Below are positions 6,465 to 14,686 of a DNA stretch of 19,619 bases, one piece after another (position 1 is the stretch's first letter; each line of letters opens with the position of its first letter). The notes below the pieces were generated by a model. That model was not told the DNA's origin, did not search any database, and worked only from the letters and a program-made list of their open reading frames with translations. Origin of the DNA: Clostridium sp. CAG:413 (GTDB lineage Bacteria > Bacillota > Clostridia > Oscillospirales > Acutalibacteraceae); the NCBI GenBank assembly GCA_000431775.1, contig FR888179.1:10299-29917 (forward strand), read 5' to 3'. A program made the translations under genes and the position numbers.

Positions 6465-6482
6465 GTGGATTCAATTGATGAC

Positions 6483-6920
6483 TCAGTCCTCGTCGTCGCC
6501 GCAGCAGCCGCAATCGCAGTCGTCGTCGCACTCGATCTCGAACTCAAGAAGCTCATCGCACTTGGGGCAGTTGATGCTGCCCTCCTCAAGGATGTCTCTG
6601 TCAACGGTGATGATCTCGCCGCAGTTCGGGCATTCGACGTCGTAATACTCCTCGTCGTCGTCATCGCAGCAATCGTCGCAGTCGCAGCAGTCGTCGAGAT
6701 CCTCATAGACATAGCCCTCAAGCTCGTCAAGATCCTCGTCAACAGCGTCAAGCTGCTCGGAGATGAGATCAACGCCGTCCTCGAGGTCGCTTACCGAGAG
6801 GGCAAGGTCGTCGAGAACATCCATCATAGCCTTTATCACCTTGGTCTCGGGCTTGCTCTCGTCGAGGTTAAGACCCTCGGCAAGACCCTTGAGATAGGCG
6901 ACTTTTTCAGTCACTGTCAT
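6483..6920 (-). CDS. CD1247-type acidic, Cys-rich zinc-ribbon protein
   Basis: 145 aa from the ATG at 6920. This start is chosen because GGAGGA (6933-6928) lies 7 bases before it. An earlier in-frame ATG at 6935 is part of that ribosome site and can be excluded. The N-terminal ~45 residues (EKVAYLKGLAEGL...) match the CD1247 N-terminal domain known from Clostridia as an uncharacterised family. A heptad-like acidic helix follows, then a Cys/Asp cluster at 78-90 (five Cys among Asp), a zinc ribbon (C97/C100, C118/C121) and a second Cys/Asp tail at 131-145 (five Cys). The protein is extremely acidic. Metal binding is likely from composition; the role is unknown. It lies 39 bases after efp with no terminator between. 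Confidence 0.85.
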   Translation of the reverse strand: MTVTEKVAYLKGLAEGLNLDESKPETKVIKAMMDVLDDLALSVSDLEDGVDLISEQLDAVDEDLDELEGYVYEDLDDCCDCDDCCDDDDEEYYDVECPNCGEIITVDRDILEEGSINCPKCDELLEFEIECDDDCDCGCCGDDED

Positions 6921-6959
6921 GTTTTTGTCCTCCATAAAAATTATTACACTTGTTATGTG

Positions 6960-7517
6960 TTATGCACGGCTGAGATACTCGCCGGTGCGGGTGTCGACTA
7001 CTATCATTTCGCCCTCGTCGATGAAGAGAGGAACCTTGACCTCAGCGCCGGTCTCAAGAGTTGCGGGCTTGGTGGCGTTGGTAGCCGTGTTGCCTGCGAA
7101 GCCGGGGTCGGTCTTGGTTACCTGAAGGGTAACGGTGGTCGGGGGCTCAACGCCGAATACGCTGCCCTTGTAGGACAGGATACGGCAGGTTTCGTTCTCC
7201 TTAACGAACTTGAAGTTCTCGGGGAGAGTATCCTTACCGATGGGCACCATATCGTAGGTCTCGGGATCCATGAAGTAATAGAGACCGCCGTCCTCATATG
7301 AATACTCCATTTCCTTGCGCTCAATGTAAGCGGTGGGGAATTTGTCGGTGGGGCTGAAGGTACGCTCGACGACTGCGCCGCCGATGACGTTCCTTATCTT
7401 AGTCCTGACGAAAGCGGCGCCTTTGCCGGGCTTAACGTGCTGGAACTCGATGATCTGATAGACCTGACCGTCCATTTCAAAGGTCACGCCGTTTCTGAAA
7501 TCGCCTGCTGATACCAT
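6960..7517 (-). CDS. efp: Translation elongation factor P
   Basis: Binds the ribosome between P and E sites and rescues stalling on polyproline stretches. It is 185 aa, the standard length. The KOW-like N-terminal domain has the loop KPGKGAAF with K32 at the tip, the position modified in Bacillus (5-aminopentanol) and E. coli (beta-lysyl-lysine). No epmA/B-type modification gene is visible nearby. Two OB domains follow, ending in [12 protein letters not shown], the usual EF-P C-terminus. AAGGAG lies 9-10 bases before the ATG. It follows the M24 aminopeptidase gene by 96 bases, a gene pair common in Firmicutes, and has its own promoter in that gap. Confidence 0.97.
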   Translation of the reverse strand: MVSAGDFRNGVTFEMDGQVYQIIEFQHVKPGKGAAFVRTKIRNVIGGAVVERTFSPTDKFPTAYIERKEMEYSYEDGGLYYFMDPETYDMVPIGKDTLPENFKFVKENETCRILSYKGSVFGVEPPTTVTLQVTKTDPGFAGNTATNATKPATLETGAEVKVPLFIDEGEMIVVDTRTGEYLSRA

Positions 7518-7558
7518 AAAACTTATTCTCCTTACAGTGTTTATATGTTTTCACAGTT

Positions 7559-7587
7559 ATTTTATACTATTCACCGTGATTTTTCAA
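7559..7587 (-). promoter_or_regulatory. Promoter of efp
   Basis: Minus strand TTGAAA (7587-7582), 17-base spacer, TAAAAT (7564-7559), start near 7552, leader about 35 bases. It lies in the AT-rich gap after the M24 peptidase gene. Confidence 0.65.
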
Positions 7588-7613
7588 GTCTTTTTTTGAA
7601 TTATGCCTGTCGC

Positions 7614-8669
7614 TTACAGAATTATAAGCGTTTTGGGGCATTTGGTGAGGTTTTCCGAGCCGTTTTCGGTGATAAAAGCCATATCCTCGATGCGTACTCC
7701 GAATTCGCCGGGCAGATAAATACCGGGCTCGACCGTTACAACGTCGCCCGGGGCGAGTATCTCTGCGCTCCTTGGGTTGAGCACGGGGAATTCGTGGATC
7801 TCGACGCCGACGCCGTGACCGGTGCCGTGGCCGAAGAATTCGCCGTAGCCCGCAGCGTTTATGACGTCCCTTGCCGCCGCGTCCGCAGCCTTGCAGGCAA
7901 CGCCGGGCGCAAGCAGGTCGAGCGAAGTGAGCTGAGCTTTGAGGACGGTGTCATAGACCTCCGCCTGCTTGCCGCTGACCTCGCCGACGGCGACGGTGCG
8001 GGTCATGTCGCTGTGGTAGCCGTTGACGACTGCGCCGTAATCCATCGTCACAAAGTCGCCGCGCTCGACCTTCTTGTCGGTCGGCACGCCGTGAGGCATT
8101 GAGGAATTCCTGCCGCTGACCGCTATGGTCTCGAATGAGAGCGCCTGTGCGCCCGCGCGCAGCATGAAGTAGTCAAGCTCCAGCCCTATCTCGCGGTCGG
8201 TGACTCCGGGCTTTATAAAGGTGCGGATATGCTCGAACGCCTGCTCGGCTATTCGCTGGGCGGCGCAGATATTTTTAAGCTCCGATTCGGTCTTGGTGCG
8301 GCGCAGCTCCTTTATCGCTTCGTCCGCCTTCTCGGCGAGGCATTCGCAATCGAGCGAGGCGCCGAGGGAGTTGAATTGACCCACGCTGAGCCTTGAAGCT
8401 TCGATATATACCTTATTTATATTAAGGGATTTGATATAGCCGTTCAGATCCTCCGCCGCGTTTTTGAGCAGAGCTATCTCGGTGCAGCCGCTCGCCTTCG
8501 CCCTGGCTGCCTCGATATAGCGGCTGTCGGTGAGGAATACGCTCTCCTCCGCAGTGACGAGCAGATAGCCGTCGGTGGATTCAAAGCCGGTCAGATAGAG
8601 CCTGTTCTCCGGCGAAATGACGAGGAACGCCTCGCCCTCGCTTAGATAAGCCATGAGTTTGTCGGTCAT
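7614..8669 (-). CDS. M24 family aminopeptidase (Xaa-Pro aminopeptidase-like)
   Basis: Dinuclear-metal (Mn/Co) aminopeptidase that removes the N-terminal residue before proline; cytoplasmic, no signal peptide. 351 aa: creatinase-type N-terminal domain (1-125) and pita-bread catalytic domain (130-350). All five metal ligands are visible: D210 and D221 (MDYGAVVNGYHSDMTRT), H285 (GHGTGHGVG), E314 (TVEPGIY) and E328 (RIED). The length fits the short Firmicutes PepP/PepQ-like proteins next to efp; Xaa-Pro aminopeptidase and dipeptidase cannot be separated by eye. CAGGTG lies just upstream of the ATG. A promoter and a terminator-like hairpin lie directly upstream. Confidence 0.93.
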   Translation of the reverse strand: MTDKLMAYLSEGEAFLVISPENRLYLTGFESTDGYLLVTAEESVFLTDSRYIEAARAKASGCTEIALLKNAAEDLNGYIKSLNINKVYIEASRLSVGQFNSLGASLDCECLAEKADEAIKELRRTKTESELKNICAAQRIAEQAFEHIRTFIKPGVTDREIGLELDYFMLRAGAQALSFETIAVSGRNSSMPHGVPTDKKVERGDFVTMDYGAVVNGYHSDMTRTVAVGEVSGKQAEVYDTVLKAQLTSLDLLAPGVACKAADAAARDVINAAGYGEFFGHGTGHGVGVEIHEFPVLNPRSAEILAPGDVVTVEPGIYLPGEFGVRIEDMAFITENGSENLTKCPKTLIIL

Positions 8670-8688
8670 AATACACCTGCTTTCTTAT

Positions 8689-8728
8689 AAAAAGAGACAC
8701 TGCCGAATGTGTGCAGCATTCGGCAGTG
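8689..8728 (-). terminator. Terminator/attenuator hairpin in the M24 peptidase leader
   Basis: Perfect 12-bp stem on the minus strand (arms 8728-8717 and 8709-8698, core TGCCGAATG), loop CTGCACA, followed by TCTCTTTTT. It lies after the promoter at 8743-8771 and only 28 bases before the ATG, so it either ends read-through from the M18 gene or attenuates its own downstream gene. Confidence 0.7.
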
Positions 8729-8742
8729 CGTTGGGGAAAGAG

Positions 8743-8771
8743 AAAATAAAAATGAAAAAAGAAGATGTCAA
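8743..8771 (-). promoter_or_regulatory. Probable promoter of the M24 peptidase gene
   Basis: Minus strand TTGACA (8771-8766), 17-base spacer, TATTTT (8748-8743). The start would be near 8736, upstream of the hairpin. The rest of the 270-base gap (8772-8940) is AT-rich; I see no gene there. Confidence 0.5.
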
Positions 8772-8940
8772 AGGAATGAAAATGTCTAACACTCAACATT
8801 AAATCATCTAAATGTATGATATTACAGATAGAAGCATGAGATGTTAACATACCATAAACTATATATTAACAAACTGTAAACTTTGAACACTTTCTCGCTT
8901 TTCTGTCCCAACTTCTGCCGAATTCCGCAGCGGCATGATA

Positions 8941-10341
8941 TTATTTCTCGAGGAATGCCTTGAAGCCCTTGAACGCCATATAGACGTCGAGCTTTGCAAC
9001 GACCTCAAACGGAGCGTGCATCGAGAGGACGGGCACGCCCACATCGACCACTTCAACGCCAAGATTTGCGATATATTTTGCGACGGTTCCTCCGCCGCCC
9101 TCGTCGACCTTGCCGAGCTCGCCGGTCTGCCATGCGACCTTCTCGCCGTCGAAGAGAGTGCGGATCTTTGCGACGAACTCAGCGTTTGCGTCGTTTGTCG
9201 AGCTCTTGCCCCTTGCGCCGGTGTATTTGGTGACGACGATGCCCTTGTTGAGGTAGGCGGCGTTGAGCTTATCGTGAACCGAGGGATAGGTGGGGTCAAA
9301 GCCAGCATTGACGTCGGCGGAGAGGCATTCGGAAGCTCTGAGCACGTCTCTGCCGCACAGACCCTGAGTCCTTGCGATATCGGCGATGAAATCTTCAAGA
9401 TAGGCGGAGCAAAGGCCGGTGTTGCCCTCGGAGCCTATCTCTTCCTTATCGGTGATGACGGTGACGGTGGTGCGCTCGGGAGCAACCGCCGCGAATGCCG
9501 CTCTGATCGAGGGGTAGGCGCAGACTCTGTCGTCGTGGCCGTAGGCGCCGATGAGACTGCGGTCGAAGCCGATGTCAACAGCCTTGAATGCGGGCACCAT
9601 CTCAAGCTCGGCGGAGAGGAAGTCGCTCTCGACTATGCCGTATTTCTCGTTGAGGAGCTTCATTATATTGAGCTTCACAAGCTCGCTGCCCTTATCCTTG
9701 CCGAAGGGGCGGCTGCCGATGAGAATATTGAGATCCTCGCCCTTGACAACGTCCTCTGCGGAGCGCTTTGCCTGCTGCCTGTCAAGATGGGGGAGCAGGT
9801 CGGTGACTACAAACTGCGGGTCGCCCTCATCCTCGCCGAGGCGGACGGTGACCTTGGTGCCGTCCTTGCGGCAGATGACGCCGTGAAGCGACAGGGGGAT
9901 GGCGGTCCACTGATACTTCTTGATGCCGCCGTAGTAATGGGTCTTGAAGAGAGCGAGGTCAGTATCCTCATAAAGCGGATTGGGCTTGAGGTCGAGCCTC
10001 GGGGAGTCAATATGGGAGGCGACTATCTTTGCACCGCTCTTAAGGCTCTGTTTGCCGAATACGCACAGGATGAGGGCCTTGCCCCTGTTGTCGTAATAAA
10101 CCTTGTCGCCGGGCTCGTAGCTGCCGTCGGGGTCAAACGGGATGAAGCCGTTCTCCTCGGCAAGGTTCTTGACATAAGCCGCCACTTCACGTTCGGTCTT
10201 GCAGCGGTTAAGGAAATCAATGTAATCGCCGCAGAAGCTGTCGGCGGTCTCGATTTCGCCGTCCTCGCAGGTGAATGCGGCGTGCTCGGGCGAATAGAAA
10301 AGCTCGTCCTTCAGAGCGTCGGCGGGAGTTTTTTCACACAT
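8941..10341 (-). CDS. M18 family aminopeptidase (aminopeptidase I / ApeA-like)
   Basis: Dinuclear zinc aminopeptidase of the M18 family that removes N-terminal, often acidic, residues; these enzymes form large cytoplasmic assemblies. 466 aa, normal for the family. Metal and catalytic positions are visible: H110 in ASHIDSPR, D270 in YGHDDRV, E300/E301 in DKEEIGS, D343 in SADVNAG and H442 in SMHAPFE. The N-terminal 20 residues are family-like and there is no signal peptide. AAGGAAG is 7-8 bases before the ATG. It lies 16 bases after the transglycosylase gene, so it is probably the last gene of the long operon; no strong terminator directly follows its stop. Confidence 0.95.
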   Translation of the reverse strand: MCEKTPADALKDELFYSPEHAAFTCEDGEIETADSFCGDYIDFLNRCKTEREVAAYVKNLAEENGFIPFDPDGSYEPGDKVYYDNRGKALILCVFGKQSLKSGAKIVASHIDSPRLDLKPNPLYEDTDLALFKTHYYGGIKKYQWTAIPLSLHGVICRKDGTKVTVRLGEDEGDPQFVVTDLLPHLDRQQAKRSAEDVVKGEDLNILIGSRPFGKDKGSELVKLNIMKLLNEKYGIVESDFLSAELEMVPAFKAVDIGFDRSLIGAYGHDDRVCAYPSIRAAFAAVAPERTTVTVITDKEEIGSEGNTGLCSAYLEDFIADIARTQGLCGRDVLRASECLSADVNAGFDPTYPSVHDKLNAAYLNKGIVVTKYTGARGKSSTNDANAEFVAKIRTLFDGEKVAWQTGELGKVDEGGGGTVAKYIANLGVEVVDVGVPVLSMHAPFEVVAKLDVYMAFKGFKAFLEK

Positions 10342-10357
10342 GATGGTACTTCCTTTC

Positions 10358-10918
10358 TTATTTATAGAGATTTGAATATATATTGAGCGCCTTGGTTACT
10401 TTTTTAACGTAATGCGCCGTTTCGCTTATCGGTATCTTGGTGAGAGTTTTGCCGTCGGGGGATATCTCGGGATCCTTGAGCCACGAATTGACCCTGCCCC
10501 TGCCCGCATGATAGGCGGCGAGGGCGACGGGCGTTTCGCCGAATTCGTCGAGCAGATAGCTCAGGAAGAACGCGCCGTATTTGACCGAGGTCTCGGGGTC
10601 AAGCAGGCTCAGCTCGCCCTGAGTCTCGCCCAGCTTCATGCGGAGCCATTCAAAGGTCTCGGGCGTTATCTGGGTCAAGCCCACGGCGTCAGCCGAGGAG
10701 ACGGCGGAGGGGTCGAAGGAGCTTTCCGTCCTGATAACGGCATAGAGCAGGGCGCTGTCAAGCCCGAATTCGGCGCTGTATTTCTCGACGAATTCCTCGT
10801 ATTTATGGGGATAGGAGAGCTTCATGACCGTCCTGTAGCTGCCCGCGAACGCCGCGAAAAGCAGCGCCGCGATGACGGCGAATATCAGTATGGTCTTCAG
10901 CTTGCCTTTTGCAGTCAT
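10358..10918 (-). CDS. Lytic transglycosylase (SLT family), membrane-anchored
   Basis: Cleaves the MurNAc-GlcNAc bond of peptidoglycan to give 1,6-anhydro ends. 186 aa: N-terminal membrane segment (8-26), then a single SLT/goose-lysozyme-like domain (about 42-180). The catalytic Glu is E65 in IRTESSFDP. The following motif reads AVGLTQITPETF, where the common form is GLMQ, and AYHAG (135-139) replaces the usual AYNAG. The closing ETAHYVKKV motif (166-174) is present. GAAAGG is 8 bases before the ATG. It starts 12 bases after the Sua5-CoaE stop. It is likely exported and held on the outer face of the membrane. Confidence 0.94.
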   Translation of the reverse strand: MTAKGKLKTILIFAVIAALLFAAFAGSYRTVMKLSYPHKYEEFVEKYSAEFGLDSALLYAVIRTESSFDPSAVSSADAVGLTQITPETFEWLRMKLGETQGELSLLDPETSVKYGAFFLSYLLDEFGETPVALAAYHAGRGRVNSWLKDPEISPDGKTLTKIPISETAHYVKKVTKALNIYSNLYK

Positions 10919-10930
10919 AATGTTAGCCTT

Positions 10931-12520
10931 TCAAAATAAACAGTCGATCGCTTTGCGGAGATCGGTGCCGTCCCCGTTATCAATTATAATGTCGCTCTGC
11001 TTTGCATAGAACTCCTGCGGCGGCTGGGCGGCGATACGCATCAGGGCGTCCGTCTCGCTCAGGCCGTCACGCTCAATGATGCGGCGCAGCCTCACGGAGT
11101 CGTCGGCGGTGATACACACCGTCTTGCCGCAAAGGCAGGCAAGATCGCTCTCAAAGAGCAGGGCGGCGTCGATAACGGCGGCCTTTGCCCCAGAATCCTG
11201 AGCCTTGTGTATCTCGATAACGGCGAGGCGGGTTATCTCCGGGTGAGTTATCGCGTTCAGCGCGGCGGTCGCCTCGGGGGAGGCAAAAGCCCTGCGTGCA
11301 AGCTCCCTGCGGTCAAGCTCGCCGTCAACTATTATGTCGCTGCCGAAGCGGGCGCACAGGGAATCCTTGACCGCTCTGCTCTCGACCGCTTTGCGCGAGA
11401 GAACGTCGGTGTCTATAATATGGTATCCTTTTTCTCTGAAAATATCTGCGGCGGTGGTCTTGCCCGCGCCCGTCTGACCGGTCAGGCCGATGACAGGGAC
11501 GGTGAAATCAAGGTCGATGACCCTGAACGCCGCCGAACGCAGCAGGCGGTTGTAGACCGCCAGACCCACTCCGCTTGCAACGGGGCAGCGGACAAAGGCT
11601 CTGGCGCAGCCGATGGCGTCGACCTGCCGCAGGGCGTCAAAAATGTTGTGCGCCTGGGTGTCGGGGCTGTCCGCCCTGCCGTATTCGATAAATTTATCAA
11701 AATTCTTGCCCTCGCCCTCAAAGCAAACGGCGCAGACCGTGTCTTTTTGAGCGAGCAGGAATTTTTTGTACTGTTTAAAGCTGCCCTTGATTATCGTGAC
11801 CTCCGCGGCGGGGGCGTAATGCTTGTATTTCATGCCCGGGGACTGCGGCCTTTCGCCGTCCTTGAGCTTCTCAAACACCGCTGCCGCGATATTGACCTCG
11901 CCGAGCACCTCGCGAAGCTGCTCGACGGTCACTCCGCCCGGTCTGAGCAGGGTGGGAGGCTCGGTGGCGAGAGTGATAACGGTCGATTCAACGCCCACGG
12001 AGCAGTGGCCGCCATCGACCACGGCGTCTATCCTGTCGTCAAGGTCGGCGAGCACATGCTCGGCGCAGGTGGGGCTTGGCTTGCCCGAGGCATTGGCGCT
12101 CGGGGCGGCAAGAGGCAGCCCGCTCTGCTCGATTATTGCCCTTGCACAGGGGTGTGAGGGCATACGGATCGCCACGGTCGACAGCCCCGCCGTAACGGCA
12201 TCGGGCACTATCTCCGACCGCTCGGAAATTATCGTCAGCGGCCCCGGCCAAAATCTCTCGGCGAGCTTCAGCATCCTCGGGTCGACCTTTTTGACCAGCG
12301 GAGGTATGGCGTCGAGCGAAGCGACGTGGACTATCAGCGGATTATCCTGCGGTCTGCCCTTGGCGGCGAATATCTTGCCGACGGCGACGGGGTCGAGGGC
12401 GTTTGCCGCAAGGCCGTAGACCGTCTCGGTCGGTATCGCTGCCAGACCGCCGTTCTTTAGTATCTCCGCAGCCTTTTTGATATCTTCTTTTTCGGTTGAT
12501 TTCAGTCTGAGAGTTTTCAT
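10931..12520 (-). CDS. Sua5 (L-threonylcarbamoyladenylate synthase) - CoaE (dephospho-CoA kinase) fusion
   Basis: Two enzymes in one 529-aa frame. Residues 1-335 are Sua5: the YrdC domain (PTETVYGLAANAL 30-42, KGRPQDNPL 54-62, SANASGKPSPT 141-151) makes threonylcarbamoyl-AMP for tRNA t6A, followed by the linker SPGMKYKHYAP (227-237) and the C-terminal Sua5 domain. Residues 341-529 are CoaE, the last step of coenzyme A synthesis: P-loop GLTGQTGAGKTT (345-356), THPEI (425-429) and the closing DIIIDNGDGTDLR. The junction is about ten residues with no stop, frameshift or start codon context. The ATG at 12520 is chosen 10 bases after prfA; a longer frame to 12580 would overlap prfA by 50 bases and add non-conserved residues. 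The nearest GAGG is 15 bases away, so translation may be coupled to prfA. Confidence 0.92.
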   Translation of the reverse strand: MKTLRLKSTEKEDIKKAAEILKNGGLAAIPTETVYGLAANALDPVAVGKIFAAKGRPQDNPLIVHVASLDAIPPLVKKVDPRMLKLAERFWPGPLTIISERSEIVPDAVTAGLSTVAIRMPSHPCARAIIEQSGLPLAAPSANASGKPSPTCAEHVLADLDDRIDAVVDGGHCSVGVESTVITLATEPPTLLRPGGVTVEQLREVLGEVNIAAAVFEKLKDGERPQSPGMKYKHYAPAAEVTIIKGSFKQYKKFLLAQKDTVCAVCFEGEGKNFDKFIEYGRADSPDTQAHNIFDALRQVDAIGCARAFVRCPVASGVGLAVYNRLLRSAAFRVIDLDFTVPVIGLTGQTGAGKTTAADIFREKGYHIIDTDVLSRKAVESRAVKDSLCARFGSDIIVDGELDRRELARRAFASPEATAALNAITHPEITRLAVIEIHKAQDSGAKAAVIDAALLFESDLACLCGKTVCITADDSVRLRRIIERDGLSETDALMRIAAQPPQEFYAKQSDIIIDNGDGTDLRKAIDCLF

Positions 12521-12530
12521 TTGCTTAGGG

Positions 12531-13601
12531 TCATTCCTCACTTTTGAGCTTCTCTGCGGTGTCGGCGGTGATAAGAGCATCGATCAGCTCGTCAAGGTCG
12601 CCGTTGAGAATCGCTTCTATCTTATAGAGGGTCAGGTTGATGCGGTGGTCGCTGACCCTGCCCTGCGGGTAATTATAGGTGCGTATGCGTTCGCTGCGGT
12701 CGCCCGTGCCGACCTGAGCCCGCCGCTCGCCCGCAATGGCGTCGTGCTGCTTCTCACGCTCGGCCTCAAGAATTCTTGAACGCAGAATCTTCATCGCCCT
12801 GTCTTTGTTTTTGTATTGGCTGCGCTCATCCTGGCACTCGACCACCGTGCCCGTGGGCAGGTGGGTTATCCTGATGGCGCTCTCGGTCTTGTTGACGTGC
12901 TGACCGCCTGCGCCGCCCGAGCGGTATGTGTCTATCTGAAGGTCGGCGGGGTTTATCTCAACATCCACATCCTCCGCCTCGGGGAGGACTGCGACGGTCA
13001 CGGTCGAGGTATGGATCCTGCCCTGGCTCTCAGTCTCGGGCACACGCTGCACGCGGTGAACGCCGCTCTCGAATTTCAGGCGGGAATACGCGCCCTCGCC
13101 CTCGATCATAAAGCTGATCTCCTTGAAGCCGCCGAGTTCGGTCGGGTTGGAATTCAACACCTCGCACTTCCAGCCCTTTGCCTCGGCGTACATGGAATAC
13201 ATCCTGTAGAGCACGCCCGCAAAGAGCGAGGCCTCCTCGCCGCCTGCGCCGCCCCTTATCTCGACGATGACGTTCTTGTCGTCGTTGGGGTCGCGCGGAA
13301 GCAGCAACACCTTGAGCCTTTCACTGCTCTCGGCCGCCCTCTCCCTGGCGCTGTCAAGCTCCTCAAGCACCATCTCTTTGAATTCGTGCTCAAGCCCGCC
13401 CGCGTCGAGCAGAGCCTTTGCCTCTGCGGCGTCGCTCTCGGCGGCCTTGCAGCGGCGGTATTCCTCGACTATCGGGGTCAGCGTTTTCAGCTCCTGCATG
13501 AGCTTCTTATATTGTTCAAGGTCGGCGACGACGTCGCTGCGGCACAGCTTCTCGTTGATATCCTCGAAGCGTTCCTCGACCTTTTTAAGTTTATCAAGCA
13601 T
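12531..13601 (-). CDS. prfA: Peptide chain release factor 1 (RF1)
   Basis: Recognises UAG and UAA and releases the nascent chain. 356 aa, standard length. The RF1 tripeptide PxT is PET (188-190) in [13 protein letters not shown], and GGQ is at 232-234 in [13 protein letters not shown], so it is RF1 and not RF2. GGAGG is 5 bases before the ATG. The stop is UGA, which RF1 does not read. It sits 12 bases after the DUF951 gene and 10 bases before sua5-coaE; RF1 next to Sua5 is a common Gram-positive arrangement. A PrmC methyltransferase for the GGQ glutamine, often found here, is absent from the window. Confidence 0.97.
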   Translation of the reverse strand: MLDKLKKVEERFEDINEKLCRSDVVADLEQYKKLMQELKTLTPIVEEYRRCKAAESDAAEAKALLDAGGLEHEFKEMVLEELDSARERAAESSERLKVLLLPRDPNDDKNVIVEIRGGAGGEEASLFAGVLYRMYSMYAEAKGWKCEVLNSNPTELGGFKEISFMIEGEGAYSRLKFESGVHRVQRVPETESQGRIHTSTVTVAVLPEAEDVDVEINPADLQIDTYRSGGAGGQHVNKTESAIRITHLPTGTVVECQDERSQYKNKDRAMKILRSRILEAEREKQHDAIAGERRAQVGTGDRSERIRTYNYPQGRVSDHRINLTLYKIEAILNGDLDELIDALITADTAEKLKSEE

Positions 13602-13613
13602 AGAGCCTCCGAA

Positions 13614-13802
13614 TTATTCCGCGCCCTCTCGCGAGAGCTTCCTGATATTTTTCTCGACCTTGACGCGCTCGAGCATGACCTCGCGGCCGCACTCAAGACA
13701 CTTGATGCGGAAATCCGCGCCGATACGCAGCACGGTGAAGCGGTCGCAGCCGCAGGGATGCTTCTTTTTCATCGTGATGATGTCGCCCACTCTGATATCC
13801 AT
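13614..13802 (-). CDS. DUF951 family small zinc-finger-like protein
   Basis: 62 aa from the ATG at 13802, chosen because GGAGG lies 8 bases upstream and the family begins MDIRVGDIITMKKKHPCG. A longer frame to 13841 adds residues encoded inside the CAP gene and is rejected. Four cysteines (C17, C19, C35, C38) suggest one metal site, and the C-terminus is basic. The function of the family is unknown; the fold is thought to be small and beta-rich. Its start overlaps the CAP gene stop by one base (TAATG), implying coupled translation, and prfA follows after 12 bases. Confidence 0.9.
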   Translation of the reverse strand: MDIRVGDIITMKKKHPCGCDRFTVLRIGADFRIKCLECGREVMLERVKVEKNIRKLSREGAE

Positions 13803-14668
13803 TATTCGCCCTCCGATAATCCGTAGAAGTGCTGAGTCCAACAGAGCTTGCCTCTGGGGTCGGGGTCGGCCGCAACGCCGAAGCCGACTTTGGTGTATAT
13901 CGGGTTCATCAAATTCTCATAGTGAGTTTCGGAATTCTTCCACGCAAGGCAGACGGCCTCGGGGGTCTCGAAGCCCCAGCCGAGATTTTCGCCGACCTGA
14001 CCGGCGGTGTAGCCCGCATCCCTGAATATCGAGGAGAAGTATTTACCGCCCGGGCGGTAATGGTCATGGTCGCCCGACCACGCCATCTCCTCGGCTCTGG
14101 CACAGGACATTATGGTCAGCTCCTCGTCAAGCTCGAGCGGCGCAATGCCGCCCTCGGCGCGGTAGCCGTTGGTGATGCGGAGAATTTCATTTATATAGCT
14201 GCGGTATTTCTCGCGGTTAGCCTTTGCGGCGGGCAGCAGCTCGGCGTAGGTAGCTCCGTAGCCGAAGCGGTTGCATTCGACCAAGTCCGTTCTCTCGCCC
14301 GTCTTCTTTTCGCTGCCGTCGGCGAGCACCTTATAGATGAGCGTTATATTTTTATTCACTACAACGCCGTATTTTACTTCCCGCTCGTTTTTGACCTCGG
14401 TGCGCTCGACCTCGGCGGGCTTAGTCGCCTTGGTGGTTTTTGTGATGCGCCTTGCAGTAGTCGGCACACTTTTGGCCGTTGTCGGTGCCGCCGTGGTAGT
14501 CTCGGGGAGAGTAGTGGTCTCCTCCGTGGTAGTCTCCTCAGCCGCGGTCGAGGTTTCGGCGGCGGTCGTTGCGGAGGCACGGGTACTCACGCGCCGCTTC
14601 AATCCGCATGAAGCGAGCGAAGCCACGGCAAGAAGCACCGCTATGACCGCTGTGATTTTTTTAAGCAT
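13802..14668 (-). CDS. CAP (SCP/PR-1) domain lipoprotein
   Basis: 288 aa. Signal peptide with lipobox LASC, so Cys21 is the likely lipidation site and the protein is held on the outer membrane face. Residues 30-88 are a low-complexity Thr/Ala/Glu-rich linker typical of cell-wall spanning regions. After a small ~60-residue segment, the CAP domain covers about 155-283: NGYRAEGGIAPLELDEEL, HDHYRP (201-206), VGENLGWG (225-232), H249 in ETHYENLMNP and VGFGVA. The His/Glu residues of the CAP cavity are present. Its activity is unknown; bacterial CAP proteins are linked to envelope or spore functions. It lies 18 bases after the histidine kinase gene. AAAGGA is about 10 bases before the ATG. Confidence 0.93.
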   Translation of the reverse strand: MLKKITAVIAVLLAVASLASCGLKRRVSTRASATTAAETSTAAEETTTEETTTLPETTTAAPTTAKSVPTTARRITKTTKATKPAEVERTEVKNEREVKYGVVVNKNITLIYKVLADGSEKKTGERTDLVECNRFGYGATYAELLPAAKANREKYRSYINEILRITNGYRAEGGIAPLELDEELTIMSCARAEEMAWSGDHDHYRPGGKYFSSIFRDAGYTAGQVGENLGWGFETPEAVCLAWKNSETHYENLMNPIYTKVGFGVAADPDPRGKLCWTQHFYGLSEGE

Positions 14669-14686
14669 TTCTCATGTTCCTTTGAT

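Noticed and set aside
5887..6482. CRISPR array or tRNA in the repeat-rich gap
   Set aside because: The palindromes differ from one another, have no regular spacers, and no cloverleaf is seen.
6921..6935. Earlier ATG for the CD1247-type protein
   Set aside because: This ATG is part of the ATGGAGGAC ribosome site that serves the ATG at 6920.
8581..8850. 89-codon minus-strand frame upstream of the M24 gene
   Set aside because: No ribosome site, runs through the hairpin and overlaps the M24 coding region in another frame.
8935..10386. 483-codon + strand frame
   Set aside because: Exact antisense of the M18 aminopeptidase, which has all catalytic motifs; the + product shows no recognisable motif.
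12521..12580. 20-residue N-terminal extension of Sua5-CoaE
   Set aside because: Lies inside prfA and is not like the family start, which begins at the ATG at 12520.
12816..13826. 336-codon + strand frame
   Set aside because: Antisense shadow of prfA and DUF951.
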